NCBI RefSeq assembly: GCF_029784155.1
Contig: NC_073693.1
Span: 108,934,683 to 108,998,682 of the forward strand
Source: Uranotaenia lowii
Taxonomy: Eukaryota; Arthropoda; Insecta; Diptera; Culicidae
Reading direction: 5' to 3'
DNA length: 64,000 nucleotides
The position numbers were made by a program, and so were the translations under genes. Positions within the stretch are counted from its first letter, which is position 1. The number at the start of each line of letters is the position of its first letter. Positions 13,501 to 23,385 of the stretch are shown here, piece by piece. Below the pieces are notes generated by a model that saw nothing but the letters and a program-made list of their open reading frames with translations, was not told where the DNA came from and did no database searches.

Positions 13501-13861
13501 CATTTTTGTCATTTTTTTGGTCATGTTTGTCTTTTTCTGTCTTTTTCTGTCATTTTTGTCATTTTTGTCATTTTTGTCATTTTTGTCATTTTTTTCATTT
13601 TTGTCTTTTTTGTCATTTTTATCATTTTTATCATTTTTATCATTTTTGTCATTTTTGTCATTTTTGTCTTTTTTGTCAATTTTGTCAATTTTGTCATTTT
13701 TGTCATTTTTGTCATTTTTGTCAGATTTGTCATTTTTGTCATTTTTGTCATTTTTGTCATTTTTGTCATTTTTGTCATTTTTGTCATTTTTGTCTTTTTT
13801 GTCATTTTTGTCAGTTTTGTCATTTTTGTCATTTTTGTCATTTTTGTCATTTTTGTCATTG
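7597..13861. repeat. Core satellite: about 6.3 kb of tandem 9-bp repeat CATTTTTGT
   Basis: Nearly uninterrupted CATTTTTGT units fill this interval, close to 700 copies. Variant units include CAATATTAT, CAATTTTAT, GGTCATGTT and CATTTTCGT. Because the period is a multiple of three and the unit carries a stop in only one phase, five of the six reading frames are open: plus reads Ser-Phe-Leu, Cys-His-Phe or Val-Ile-Phe, and minus reads Met-Thr-Lys or Asp-Lys-Asn. Reading frames of up to about 2,000 codons therefore exist but are by-products of the repeat. No start context, splice structure or non-repetitive domain supports translation. Confidence 0.97.
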
Positions 13862-14089
13862 AGTGTTATTAGTCATTTTAATATTTAAATTATTTTTTGG
13901 GCCCCCAGATAAAAATTTCTAGTTGATGTCAAAAACTATCGAAAATTTAAAAAAAATTAATGATAAGGATAGAACAGATTAAAATTACAAAAATATTGAA
14001 AATGACACAAACAACTAAAATAAACAAATGAAAAAATCGATGAAATAAAAAAAAATACAAAATAGAAAAATGACATAAACTGTTATATG

Positions 14090-14310
14090 TCAAAAGTTTT
14101 TTTTAGTACCTACATCGTTTGTCATTTTTAACATTTTCGTATTTTTCGTAATTTTTGTCATTTTTGTCATTTTCGTAATTTTTGTCATTTTCGTCATTTT
14201 TGTTATTTTTGTTATTTTTGTCATTTTGTCATTTTGTCTTTTTTTTAATTTTTTAATTTTTGGCATTTTTGTCATTTTTGTCATTTTGCCATTTTTGTCA
14301 TTTCAGCACC
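14090..14310. repeat. Outlying degenerate patch of the 9-bp satellite
   Basis: Words such as TTTTTGTCA, TTTTCGTAA and TTTTTGTTA recur in 9-nt phase after about 230 bp of unrelated AT-rich DNA. This is a displaced or decayed fragment of the same array. Confidence 0.8.
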
Positions 14311-14547
14311 AACACGTGAAAAGGGTCTATGTTCATATATGACGTTTCGAGAAAAACGCGTTTGAAAATTTTGCAGTCTTTTTTAAATCGATAATTAAAA
14401 TTCACGAGGAATTTCCCCAAGTCTTAATAGTCAAAACGGTGCGTAGGATCATTCTAAGTATGTTTTTATCGATACGACGGTTTTATCATGTAAAAATAGC
14501 TCGCAATTGTTTATAGACCCTAGCTGGAGTAAGAAATTCGTCTAGAT

Positions 14548-14741
14548 GTTTTATACACCCTTCGCTTTGTACTGTATGTCTCATATGTGTGAGTGAGATG
14601 GAGATAAAATTTCCCCTAGTTTTTGACAAAGGCTTATGGTTCTCGCTATAGGAGTGAGTGAATAGGTTTCCACATTCTTCCCCTTTTAATGTTTTGCATC
14701 TAGACCGTTTGCTTTGTTGTGGAGTAAAGGGTGTATAAAAC
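14548..14741. repeat. Inverted repeat GTTTTATACACCCTT / AAGGGTGTATAAAAC
   Basis: A perfect 15-bp inverted pair lies at 14548-14562 and 14727-14741, enclosing about 164 bp. It could be the ends of a small MITE, but no flanking target duplication was identified. Confidence 0.45.
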
Positions 14742-14989
14742 AATCTGTGTGAGGATAATGTCATTTTATGGCTCTAAATTTTTTAGATCCTTTACTCAAA
14801 CTGCATTATAAATCTTACGAAAACTGAAAAACTAAAAACGGTTTTTGTGTTAAGTAGAGCTTATATTGGGCCATTTGAATCCACTGAAAACCGGTTTTGT
14901 TTACTTTGTCTTTTATACCCTTTTCTCATGTTGCTGCTGATTTTTGTTATTTTTTTTTTTCATTTTTGCCATGACTTGTCGTTTTTGTA

Positions 14990-15125
14990 ATATTTGTCTT
15001 TTTTTATAAGTTTTGACAATTTTGACATTTTAGTCTTTTTTAACATTTCGTCATATTTTTATGGTCATGTTTGTCTTTTTTGTCATTTTTATCATTTTTG
15101 TCAATTTAATAACTTTTGTCATCCT
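14990..15125. repeat. Second outlying patch of the T-rich satellite
   Basis: Short phased words (TTTTTGTCA, TTTTTATCA, GGTCATGTTTGTC) reappear, including the GGTCATGTTTGTC variant that marks higher-order units inside the core array. It is therefore a derivative of that array rather than chance T-richness. Confidence 0.7.
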
Positions 15126-16244
15126 CGACATCCTAAGTCTTCTTTTGTGGCTTAGGCGTTTTTTGGAAAACCGGTAGATTTCTATGGAATGTTGAAGAAT
15201 TGGCCTGTAAAATAAATCACAAATCGCTTCAAATCTCATGTCATTCATTTGAATCTTTCGAAACATCCAAGACTTAATTTTTCAACTTGAGTGGCCCACT
15301 TATTTTGCTGTAAAGTGGTCCTAAAACATTTTAGAACCCTAAAAAATTCGAAAAAAAATATTTCAATGTCAAATTACTTCGAGTTTGGAACAAAAACGAA
15401 AAAAACCATAAAAATGAAAAGAGAAAAAAACAAAAAAAATAATGTAGATGATAAAAATACAAAAAAAAATTTGAAAACTTCGAGATTTGTGTCATATCGT
15501 AATATGTGTCATTTCAAATATTTTTTCGCTTTGCATGTAATTTGGTCATTTTTCATTAGATAGCCCATAGTTCCCCTCATTTTTTGAAAATCTTAGAATA
15601 CCATACCATTTATCATTTTCATTTTATCTTCTCGTGTTTCCAAAACCTCGAACCTTACTTTGAACGCAAGCAGAAAAAACTCGTAAGATGTAGGATTGTT
15701 AATAATTTAAATATTGTACAAAACTTTATCTCGCATTTTGAAAATATAAATATACAACAATTAATTAGATCGCGATTTTGCTTTTGTTGTCTGATCGACC
15801 ATTTGGTGAAACTAAGCGACCGGTAAAGTTGCGGAAACATGTGGTTTTGTCATCGTGTTCTTATCTTTGACCACGTGTTCACATAACCTTATACAACGCC
15901 ATATGTTCCCTCGCCATTGGAAATTGGAAATTGCGCCAACTTGGATTTTCCCTTTTTCGGTTCAAAGCGTCGGAAGTTGTTAGTCCTCGATTTGACACAA
16001 GGGAGGATTTTCCCATCCCACCCACCCAACCCTCTTCTAAATGGCTGGATAATGTTTCAGCAGTCTGTTGTTGTTGCTGGAAAAATCGATAATTTTCCAC
16101 TACGCATACAAAATGCAGTTGTCAACGTGAGCGCAATCATCATCATCATCGGTTTGTGGGGTGTAAATTTTGATTTCCAATATATTTTAATAAGTTGTTC
16201 GATTGATTTCGAACGCGGACATACGGCCATCGGACTGCTCAAGA
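15126..16244. other. Upstream region of ICA69, no separate gene recognised
   Basis: The region is AT-rich. From about 15900 base composition becomes more balanced, and this part probably holds the 5'UTR or an upstream ICA69 exon. An in-frame stop at 16191-16193 is followed by a possible acceptor AG at 16193-16194, so the first coding exon may extend upstream of the ATG at 16245. Confidence 0.4.
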
Positions 16245-18437
16245 ATGCTGAAATCCGAATTCCAGCACCAATTTTGGGTTACCAAAAAGGCAGTCCAGAG
16301 AAAACTAGGTGAGAGAAAAAAAACAGTCCTACAATATGCAATAGTAAATTTCCACTCCAATATACAGGGACAAAGGAGGATGAAAATATTGTAGCCTCCG
16401 ATGGGGAATTGGATTCAAAAATTGAATTATTCACATCGGTTGCCGAAAGCTGTCGGCAGCTATATCGTATAATAGATCAGTACCAAGAACGGGTATGTAT
16501 CCTGGCCCAGGAGGAAAATTCCCTGGGAAAATTTCTCCGGGAGGTGGCCAAAGAAAATCCGACCACGGGCAAGCTAATGTCCAACACGGGTAAAGCCATT
16601 TCCTACTGTGGACAGCAGCGCATTACGATCCGGGTGCCTTTGTTGAGACTTCACCACGATGTGCAAACTTTTAAGGGGCGGGCCATAGTGGACACCCAAA
16701 GAACCATTCAGAGCATGGAAAAAGAACGAACCGAGTATCGGGCAGCGCTAAGTTGGATGAAATCGGTCAGCATTCAGCTGGATCCGGACACCGGAAGAGG
16801 GCTGGAGAAGTTTCGAAAAGCCCAGGGCCACGTCAAGGCGGCCAAGACAAAGTTCGACAAGTACAGCTTGGATTGCCTGGAAAAGGTAAGACATGTAAAA
16901 ATCAACCAAAGAACATTTTTCTATCACGAATCTCAATCTTAATTTTATAGCTCAATTCTGAATCCTAAATTTTAATATAACCTCAATTCTGAATTTTAAA
17001 TCTGGATTCTGAAGATTCTAGAAGAAGATAAGATGAATAATTAGAGATTTTAAAGCATTTTCAGTTAAGTATGCGATGAAAATGGTTATTAAAAATTGAT
17101 TAAATACACGTGTGATGGGGTTAACGTATGACAGTGGAATCATTTTATTTTCCAATTTCACTACACGGATTCCTTAGATCATAAATTATTTCAATGCCTC
17201 CTTCAAAAATCTCTACTTGCTCAATTTCAACTCCAGAATTCATTCTGAATCTGAATCTGAATTCTAAATTCGAATTGTGAATCTTCATATAATTATTTCT
17301 CTCGTTCCATGGCGACCGTCAAAAATTGGTGGGTGAAAGTGACATTTTTTGGTATGCGCAACATGTCTGGATTATGGATGCATTTACTCCGTGCGGACAA
17401 AAGTGCAATGTTTCCTTGAGAAATACATTTTTCAGAGGTTTTAAAAAGGTGGAACACACCGCTAGAGTTATCAGACATCTTAAACATTTCTGCGGATCCC
17501 GATTCTCTGTGAGCCTTTTATTTTGTTTTCTCCATCTGAACAGATCGATTTACTGGCTGCGGCCCGGTGTAACATGTTCTCACATGCCCTGGTCGGTTAT
17601 CAGAACACGATTCTGCAGTTCGCTAAGAAGACGAATGATACGTACAAAGCAGCTCTGAAGAGCCTCTCCAAAGATCCGCACTACAACTTTGCGATACTGA
17701 AGGAGCTCACCCAAGCTAATCCGAACGCCAAGAACCCCGAGGAAACCGACCCGATGGCCACCGGAAAGCTGGCTGATGATGATCAAATGCTTTTCTTTAA
17801 GGTAAGAGTCCATAAGTTTTATTAAGTGCTTGATAACTTAAGATAAAAATTAAAATTCTAGGACGAGTACAAGGATGAGTTGGGAGAAAAACATAAGAAA
17901 GAAGAATCAACCGCTGAAAGAGGCAATGCTGATGACGATGATGAACAGATCTTAGCAGTAGCTCCTGATCATTTGACAGATCTTATGACAGACATTCCCC
18001 AACAACCTTCAAACACGGCTTCATGCTCGACAGATCTTCTGGGCATCGGCCTAGATGATGAGTTTTCAGACTTCCTCTCGGGACCAGCATCTTTCATGCC
18101 ATCGAATTTGCTTACCAATCCTGCAAACCTCGTGAGTGACCCGTTAGACGATCTCATCGGGGCGGCTTCAAGTGAACAATCGGTCCCAACCTCTAAACCG
18201 GAAAAGCAGACTAGCGATTTTTCGTTCGGCAATTTCCTTCAAAGTTTGTCCAAGAACAACAACGCTACCGAAAGTGGTTCCGGTGAAGGCAAAAAGCCCG
18301 CGAAAGAAAACTCCAAATCGACCGGCGGTAAGGACCTTGCCGGTTGGTATCAACTGTTTGCTGAACTGGATCCGCTCTCAAATCCGGACGCTATTCCATC
18401 CAAATCCGACGCCCCGGTCAACAGTTTGGCAGCTTAG
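16245..18437 (+). CDS. ICA69: ICA69 / islet cell autoantigen 1 family, arfaptin-homology BAR protein
   Basis: ICA69 proteins dimerise through an arfaptin-homology BAR domain, bind Rab2/PICK1-type partners at Golgi and immature dense-core-vesicle membranes, and act in regulated secretion and receptor trafficking (family knowledge). Four coding exons with GT-AG borders are seen: 16245-16308, 16368-16885, 17544-17801 and 17862-18437. They total 471 residues, against about 480 in human ICA1. The conserved FWVTKKAVQRKLG crosses the first junction in frame into TKEDENIVASDGELDSK. The BAR region covers roughly residues 10-270 and includes QEENSLGKFLREVA, KAISYCGQQR and LAAARCNMFSHALVGYQ. The acidic C-terminal ICAC-type tail ends with WYQLFAELDPLSNPDA, the family hallmark. 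The ATG at 16245 is the first in-frame one after a stop, but an upstream exon is possible. No damage was seen. Confidence 0.92.
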
Positions 18438-19021
18438 GTCTGAAAACGCCTGTTGTATTTTTTTTCTTTGTGATTTATGAATTTCGAGATTGGAGTTTAA
18501 TATAATGATCCAGACTGTTGCTAATGTTATCATTTCACAGATTTCAAATGAAATTTTTGAAAGATATGGTTACTGCAAGGAAATTTATCATTCAACTGTT
18601 TTGTGCAATGTTTACTTTAGAAATTTAACCCCTTATTATTCGTAAATACCCTGATACTAGACTCGTAATTTAAAAAAAAAACAGAAAAATAATTCAGATT
18701 TTGTTTCATATATAAAAACTTTCGATGTTAGTTACGAAATTTGTTTCATTTTAACGAGAATATTTTTTTTTTATAATTAACCAAATAACAATCAGTGATA
18801 CAGCCTATATTCAAACTATGAAAACCCTAAGAAATTTTGGAATCAAACTATCATGGGCATTAACGAATAGGTGAGTCTACATATGCTTTTCTGGATGTCA
18901 CGTGCTATAAAAAAACTGAATAAACGTTAAAAAAATGAATAATTTTGTATGTCATTTTGTTACATGGAACTTTACGCATGCAGGAAACGTTCTTCACGAA
19001 GTCAAGTGACATTTTTTCAAG
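18438..19021. other. 3' flank of ICA69, no gene seen
   Basis: The segment holds the ICA69 3'UTR and AT-rich spacer up to the DD37E element. A canonical AATAAA lies at 18919-18924; an earlier non-canonical signal may be used instead. Nothing else is recognised. Confidence 0.5.
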
Positions 19022-19023
19022 TA

Positions 19024-20309
19024 AAGTCTGCTTCATTTAATATTGGAACAAATTCTTTTGCTCATTGTGGCGCTCCTAGTGGACGGATTTGGAAACTTTT
19101 TTCACCCACGTGTCGGGAAATTCATTACCTTTCACCATGTATTTATGTCATAAAACCAAACGATAGCATTTTGTAAACAACCGCCATGGAAGCCGAACGG
19201 AGAGATCAAATTGTGCACAGTTTTCTTGAAAATCCATTGTTGTCGGCATCGAAGCTAACTAAACAGCTTAAAATGCCCAGAAATACCGTATGGCGTGTTA
19301 TCAAGCAGTACAAGGAAACATTGACGACGGCTCGGAAGCCACATTCGAAGCGTCGGAGTGGAACTGTCGACCGGAAACTGCGTGGGAAAGTCATCAAGGC
19401 CGTCAAGAGGAATCCCAATCTTTCAGACCGCGATTCGGCCAATAAGTTCCAGGCCGCTCACAGTACGGTGCGACGAATTCGTCTCCGGGAAGGAATAAGG
19501 TCATTCCGAGCCAGCAAACAGCCAAATCGGAAGCTGAAGCAGAACAATGTGGCCAGAATCCGTGCTCGAAAGCTGTACGACCAAGTGCTGACCAAGTTCG
19601 ACGGATGTATTCTGATGGACGATGAGACCTACGTGAAGGCGGACTTTGGGCAAATCCCAGGTCAAAAATTTTATTTGGCGACGGCTCGGGGGGATGTACC
19701 TGGGGGATGTAAATTCGCCCGCAAGTACATGATTTGGCAGGGGATATGCAGTTGTGGACAGAAAACCAAAGTCTTTCTCACTGACAAGACAATGACATCA
19801 GAAGTCTACAAAAAAGAGTGCCTACAGAAACGGATTCTGCCGTTTATTCGTGCCCACGACCGTCCAGTAATGTTTTGGCCGGACCTCGCAAGCTGCCATT
19901 ACAGCAAAACGGTTATGGAATGGTACGCAACGAACGGGGTCAGCGTAATACCGAAGGACCTCAACCCCCCAAACTGCCCCCAGTTCCGGCCGATAGAGAA
20001 ATACTGGGCAATCACGAAGCGGAGGCTTAAGGCAAAGGGAAAACTTGTTAGGAACATGACTCAAATGAAGAACTGGTGGAATCAAATCGCCAAAACGGTG
20101 GACGAAAAGGGTGTGCGCCGCCTAATGTGCCGTATTACGGGAAAAGTACGAGAATTTCTTTGAAACAGCAATGAATAATTTTTTTAATTTTTTTTTATGA
20201 AAGAGTAAAGAAAATGCTACATTTGTATGAAAAACAAATTATGAATTCGTTAATAAATGACTGAACTACACGCAATTGTTTGTGTTCCAATATTAAATGA
20301 AACAGACTT
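19024..20309 (+). mobile_element. Intact ITmD37E-type mariner element, 1,286 bp
   Basis: Near-perfect terminal inverted repeats of about 30 bp begin AAGTCTGCTTCATTTAATAT on the left and AAGTCTGTTTCATTTAATAT on the reverse complement of the right end. Both are bordered by TA dinucleotides (19022-19023 and 20310-20311), the expected Tc1/mariner target duplication. One uninterrupted transposase frame fills the centre. Size, termini and catalytic spacing all fit the ITmD37E group. Confidence 0.93.
19186..20163 (+). CDS. DD37E transposase (ITmD37E family), apparently intact
   Basis: This single-exon frame encodes a 325-residue cut-and-paste transposase. An N-terminal bipartite helix-turn-helix DNA-binding region (residues 1-110) contains SASKLTKQLKMPRNTVWRVI. 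The catalytic core has Asp in MDDETYVK (about 146), Asp in FWPDLASCHYS (233) and Glu in PQFRPIEKYWA (271), leaving exactly 37 residues between the second Asp and the Glu. This DD37E spacing is diagnostic of the mosquito ITmD37E group rather than DD34E Tc1 or DD34D mariner. The ATG lies about 160 bp inside the left terminus. No stop or frameshift interrupts it and all three catalytic residues are present, so the protein may be functional; activity is inference. Confidence 0.94.
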   Translation: MEAERRDQIVHSFLENPLLSASKLTKQLKMPRNTVWRVIKQYKETLTTARKPHSKRRSGTVDRKLRGKVIKAVKRNPNLSDRDSANKFQAAHSTVRRIRLREGIRSFRASKQPNRKLKQNNVARIRARKLYDQVLTKFDGCILMDDETYVKADFGQIPGQKFYLATARGDVPGGCKFARKYMIWQGICSCGQKTKVFLTDKTMTSEVYKKECLQKRILPFIRAHDRPVMFWPDLASCHYSKTVMEWYATNGVSVIPKDLNPPNCPQFRPIEKYWAITKRRLKAKGKLVRNMTQMKNWWNQIAKTVDEKGVRRLMCRITGKVREFL

Positions 20310-20311
20310 TA

Positions 20312-21558
20312 AAGGGTGTCCACGATAAAATTGCCACACACAAAATTGATTCGCAATATTCGAGTTTTCATCCGATTGCTATCAAATTTTCAGGGATTGA
20401 AAAATAACTATTAAACTTCATATTACCATTTTACTCATATTTTATTTACAGTCCATACTCAAATGCTCGCACCTTTGCCTTAACCCCGGCCATACGATTC
20501 TGCACAACCTGTGAATCAAACCTTAGGTCGTTCAAGAAGGTGCTGCTTCATAATCGCCCACCACTTCTTAATGGGGCGGAGCTCCGGGGTGTTGGCAGGG
20601 TTGAACATTTTCGGCACGAAATTGACCTTATTGTCCGCATACCCCTCCAGCACGTCCTTCGAGTAGTGGCATGAGGGAAAATCCGGCCAGAAGTTTGTTG
20701 GGACGTTGTGGGCCTTCAGGAGAGGAAGCAGCTGCTTCTGGAGACACTCTTTCATGTACACCTGTCCGTTCATCGTGTCCTGGATCACGAAAGGTGCACT
20801 CCGCTTCCCGCACGAGCAGATAGCTTGCCAAACCAGGAATTTCTTCGCAAATTTGGACATCTTCTGAGTGCGGACATGCTCCGGAACGCGGAACTTATCC
20901 TTGGCAACTATCGCTGAACAGGTTGCTGGGGATCTGTTTAAAGACGGCCTTCACATATGTTTCGTCGTCCATGATGCAGCATTCAACTTTCGTCAGCATG
21001 TTGAGGTACAACTTCCTGGCACGGGTTTTGGCGGACTTGCTCTGCTTCTCGTCGCGATTAGGGGCCTTTTGCATCTTGAACGTTCGAAGCCCAGCCTTAG
21101 TTTTGGCCTTCTGGACAAGACTTCGGCTTAGGTGCAGCTTCTTAGCCACATCCCGAACGGAGGGGTTCGGGTTTAGGTTGAAGGCCCCAACTACGCGGTA
21201 GTGATTTTCGGTTTTGTATGGAATACTTTTTCCCTCACTTCTGGGTTTCCGATCGGTGGTCAATCGTTCCTCGAACCGCTTAATCACTCGCGACACCGTG
21301 GAATTCGCGATTCCCAAAGTTTTAGCGATGGAACGATGCTAGAGATCCTTGTTCTCGTGATGAATGCGCAAGATTTAATCACGCACGAGCTGTTCTTTCG
21401 ACTCCATTTCCGAGAGCTAGGATCACAGGACTTTAAAACTTGTAGGATGTAAACAATACACTATGAACTAAATCCACCTAAATTTTCATTAAATTCTACC
21501 CAATGGTTAAAAAGTTAGAGCAATTTCAAAATGTGGCAATTTCATCATGGACAACTTT
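20312..21558 (-). mobile_element. Decayed DD37E-type element abutting the intact one
   Basis: Terminal inverted repeats match at about 24 of 28 positions: left GTGTCCACGATAAAATTGCC, right reverse complement TTGTCCATGATGAAATTGCC. The left border is the TA at 20310-20311, shared with the neighbouring element. The right border reads CA (21559-21560), consistent with a mutated TA. The enclosed transposase is on the minus strand and broken. Confidence 0.85.
20516..21420 (-). pseudogene. DD37E transposase pseudogene
   Basis: The minus strand carries a related transposase in pieces. An N-terminal segment from about 21400 has two in-frame stops, the helix-turn-helix and first catalytic Asp (MDDETYVK) lie at 21317-20895, and a frameshift near 20860-20895 precedes the C-terminal half at 20860-20516. 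The second catalytic Asp is kept in FWPDFPSCHYS. The residue 37 positions later, which should be Glu, is Lys (codon AAG at 20569-20567, context LRPIKKWWA), so catalysis would be lost even without the stops. Several substitutions separate it from the intact neighbour, so it is a different, older lineage. Confidence 0.88.
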
Positions 21559-21560
21559 CA

Positions 21561-22340
21561 TCTTCGCTGTAGTCTTAACTGAGTGTTATCAGTCTAATGC
21601 CGTTCAAGTATTAGCGCTAGAGATAGATTGTGTAGCGGATGTAGCAAATATACTGAAATTGACAGAACGACAATCTCGCAAAAGGGTTCAATATAATTCG
21701 CAAGAACGCCCACCAACTGTTTTCTGTAGACACTGTCTTTCGACGAAAAAAAATCGCGAATGTGATGAAGTAGAGTATACGTTCGTCTGGAATGGTTTCT
21801 TCAAATGACGGACGGGAACTTCCGATCCTGCATCTTATAGATTATATATTTGCTGAAAAATTCTGTAGTGTTTTCACCACTTATATCCAATCTCCCCAGG
21901 GCAATCGATCATGATCCCGAACTTACTGATGTTCATATCTGCTGTGAAAAGCGGATTCAAAAACTGTCAGCACTAACACCGACCTGTTAGCAGCTTGGTA
22001 CGTATCGGTATCGGCGTGGCTTTTACTGAATTGGTTTCGTAGTTATTTGAGTAGATGAAAAGAAATAATCGCTGAATCTTTCGAAAGACCTCACGGCAGT
22101 TACTTAGGGCCGACAATGTTCATACTGTAATTCAACAAGCGTATTCCGACGACCTGGAACTATTCTACCCTGTCGAACGACCACGAAGACATCAACTTCC
22201 TAGAGAAACAGATTAAAAGAGTTATCCTGCTGTGCAATGTGAATTTACTGCTTGATAGTCGGAGTAATTAAGGGAAAATTTCTTAATTACGTAAGCGGCG
22301 CTCTTGATGGGTATAGTATATTCTCTCTTTGAAAACCCCT
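21561..22340. other. Unassigned spacer
   Basis: No domain, terminal repeat or RNA gene was recognised. Short open frames here have no recognisable product. Confidence 0.4.
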
Positions 22341-23220
22341 AGTGGTTGCCTAACAGTGGAGGTAGGTCGGTTGACTGTCTACCTGGAGGCCAACGCCGGG
22401 TCGATGTGAGCGCTTGGGGAACTGCCACTGATTCGCGGTGTTTGTCTGCTCCTCGGGGGATTAGGCCTTTTTTTATTAGTTAACCCAGGTGGTAAATCCA
22501 TTTTACGGATTGCATTCCAAGTCACGTCGAGCCACCGCGTCCCCTCAGTTTGCTACTTTGGGTCCATAGGTGCAATTGGACGACTCATGATACAATTTCA
22601 CAAGTAACATTGTAATCCCTACCCCATCAAGTTTACCTGGGGCCTCTGACCTTTGTTCCCACCTCTAACTGTTTAACACTCTATCCTTCAATAGTGGGAG
22701 ACTATCGAGCTCCAAGGCAATACTCGTTTTCGAATCCGCTTATCAGCAACGACCTCATTTCAACACGATTCGATGCACGACCTCTCGATCCTCTAACGAG
22801 TTAAGATCCGACATCCCTCGTGTTGAAAAAGGTCCACACTTTAGCGCAACTACTTGCTTTGCGAATCCGGTCCAGGAAGTCCAGATACACAAAACGAGTA
22901 GTCGACGACACTTTCTCTGGTCGCACACTCGAGTCAGGGGAGAAGACCCCCTGAGCCACGTGTAAAACCCAGAATCCTCCGACACATCTAGTGTTGAATT
23001 AAGTCATCACTTTGCGCAACTACTCGATTAGAAGATCGTGTGGTCCCGAAGCGCAAATCGAGTTGTCGATCGCACTTCTTCAGGTCGCACACGAGATTCG
23101 GGTGCAACACTGCCCGAAACGCGTGTCGAACCTTGATAGCTCTGGCACTACATTGTGCTTTGTCCGACACCTATTAATCTTCTTCTTCTTCGTTCTGTGT
23201 GCCAGCTGACTTAACGTCAA
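22341..23220. repeat. Decayed repetitive DNA, possibly non-LTR 3'UTR, with a diverged 170-bp duplication
   Basis: The block is richer in GC than its surroundings. The motif CACTTTnGCGCAACTACT occurs near 22838 and again near 23008, and the sequence following each copy is partly alignable (GTCGCACAC, GTGTTGAA), giving a period of about 170 bp. A poly-T stretch at about 22469-22475 beside GTTAACCC recalls A-tailed retrotransposon 3' ends read in reverse. The family was not identified. Confidence 0.35.
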
Positions 23221-23385
23221 GTCTCTGGCGGGGATGGCACAGCAGTGTTGCTATGTTGCCAACAGTAATGTTTTAAGTCATGTAGACTGATTGTGTTTTT
23301 TTGTTGCTAATATTGCAACTTTTAAACAATTTTTGGTAACCCTGTTAGGTTGTTGATTGTAGTTTATTTATGTTTTCGGTTCTAT

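Noticed and set aside
7597..13861. CRISPR-like or telomeric array
   Set aside because: There are no spacers of regular length, and the unit is neither the arthropod TTAGG telomere repeat nor related to it; this is a simple satellite in a eukaryotic genome.
7541..13888. Very long open frames (up to about 2,000 codons) on both strands
   Set aside because: They are the direct consequence of a 9-bp repeat with no stop in five phases. They overlap one another on both strands and contain nothing but three-residue repeats.
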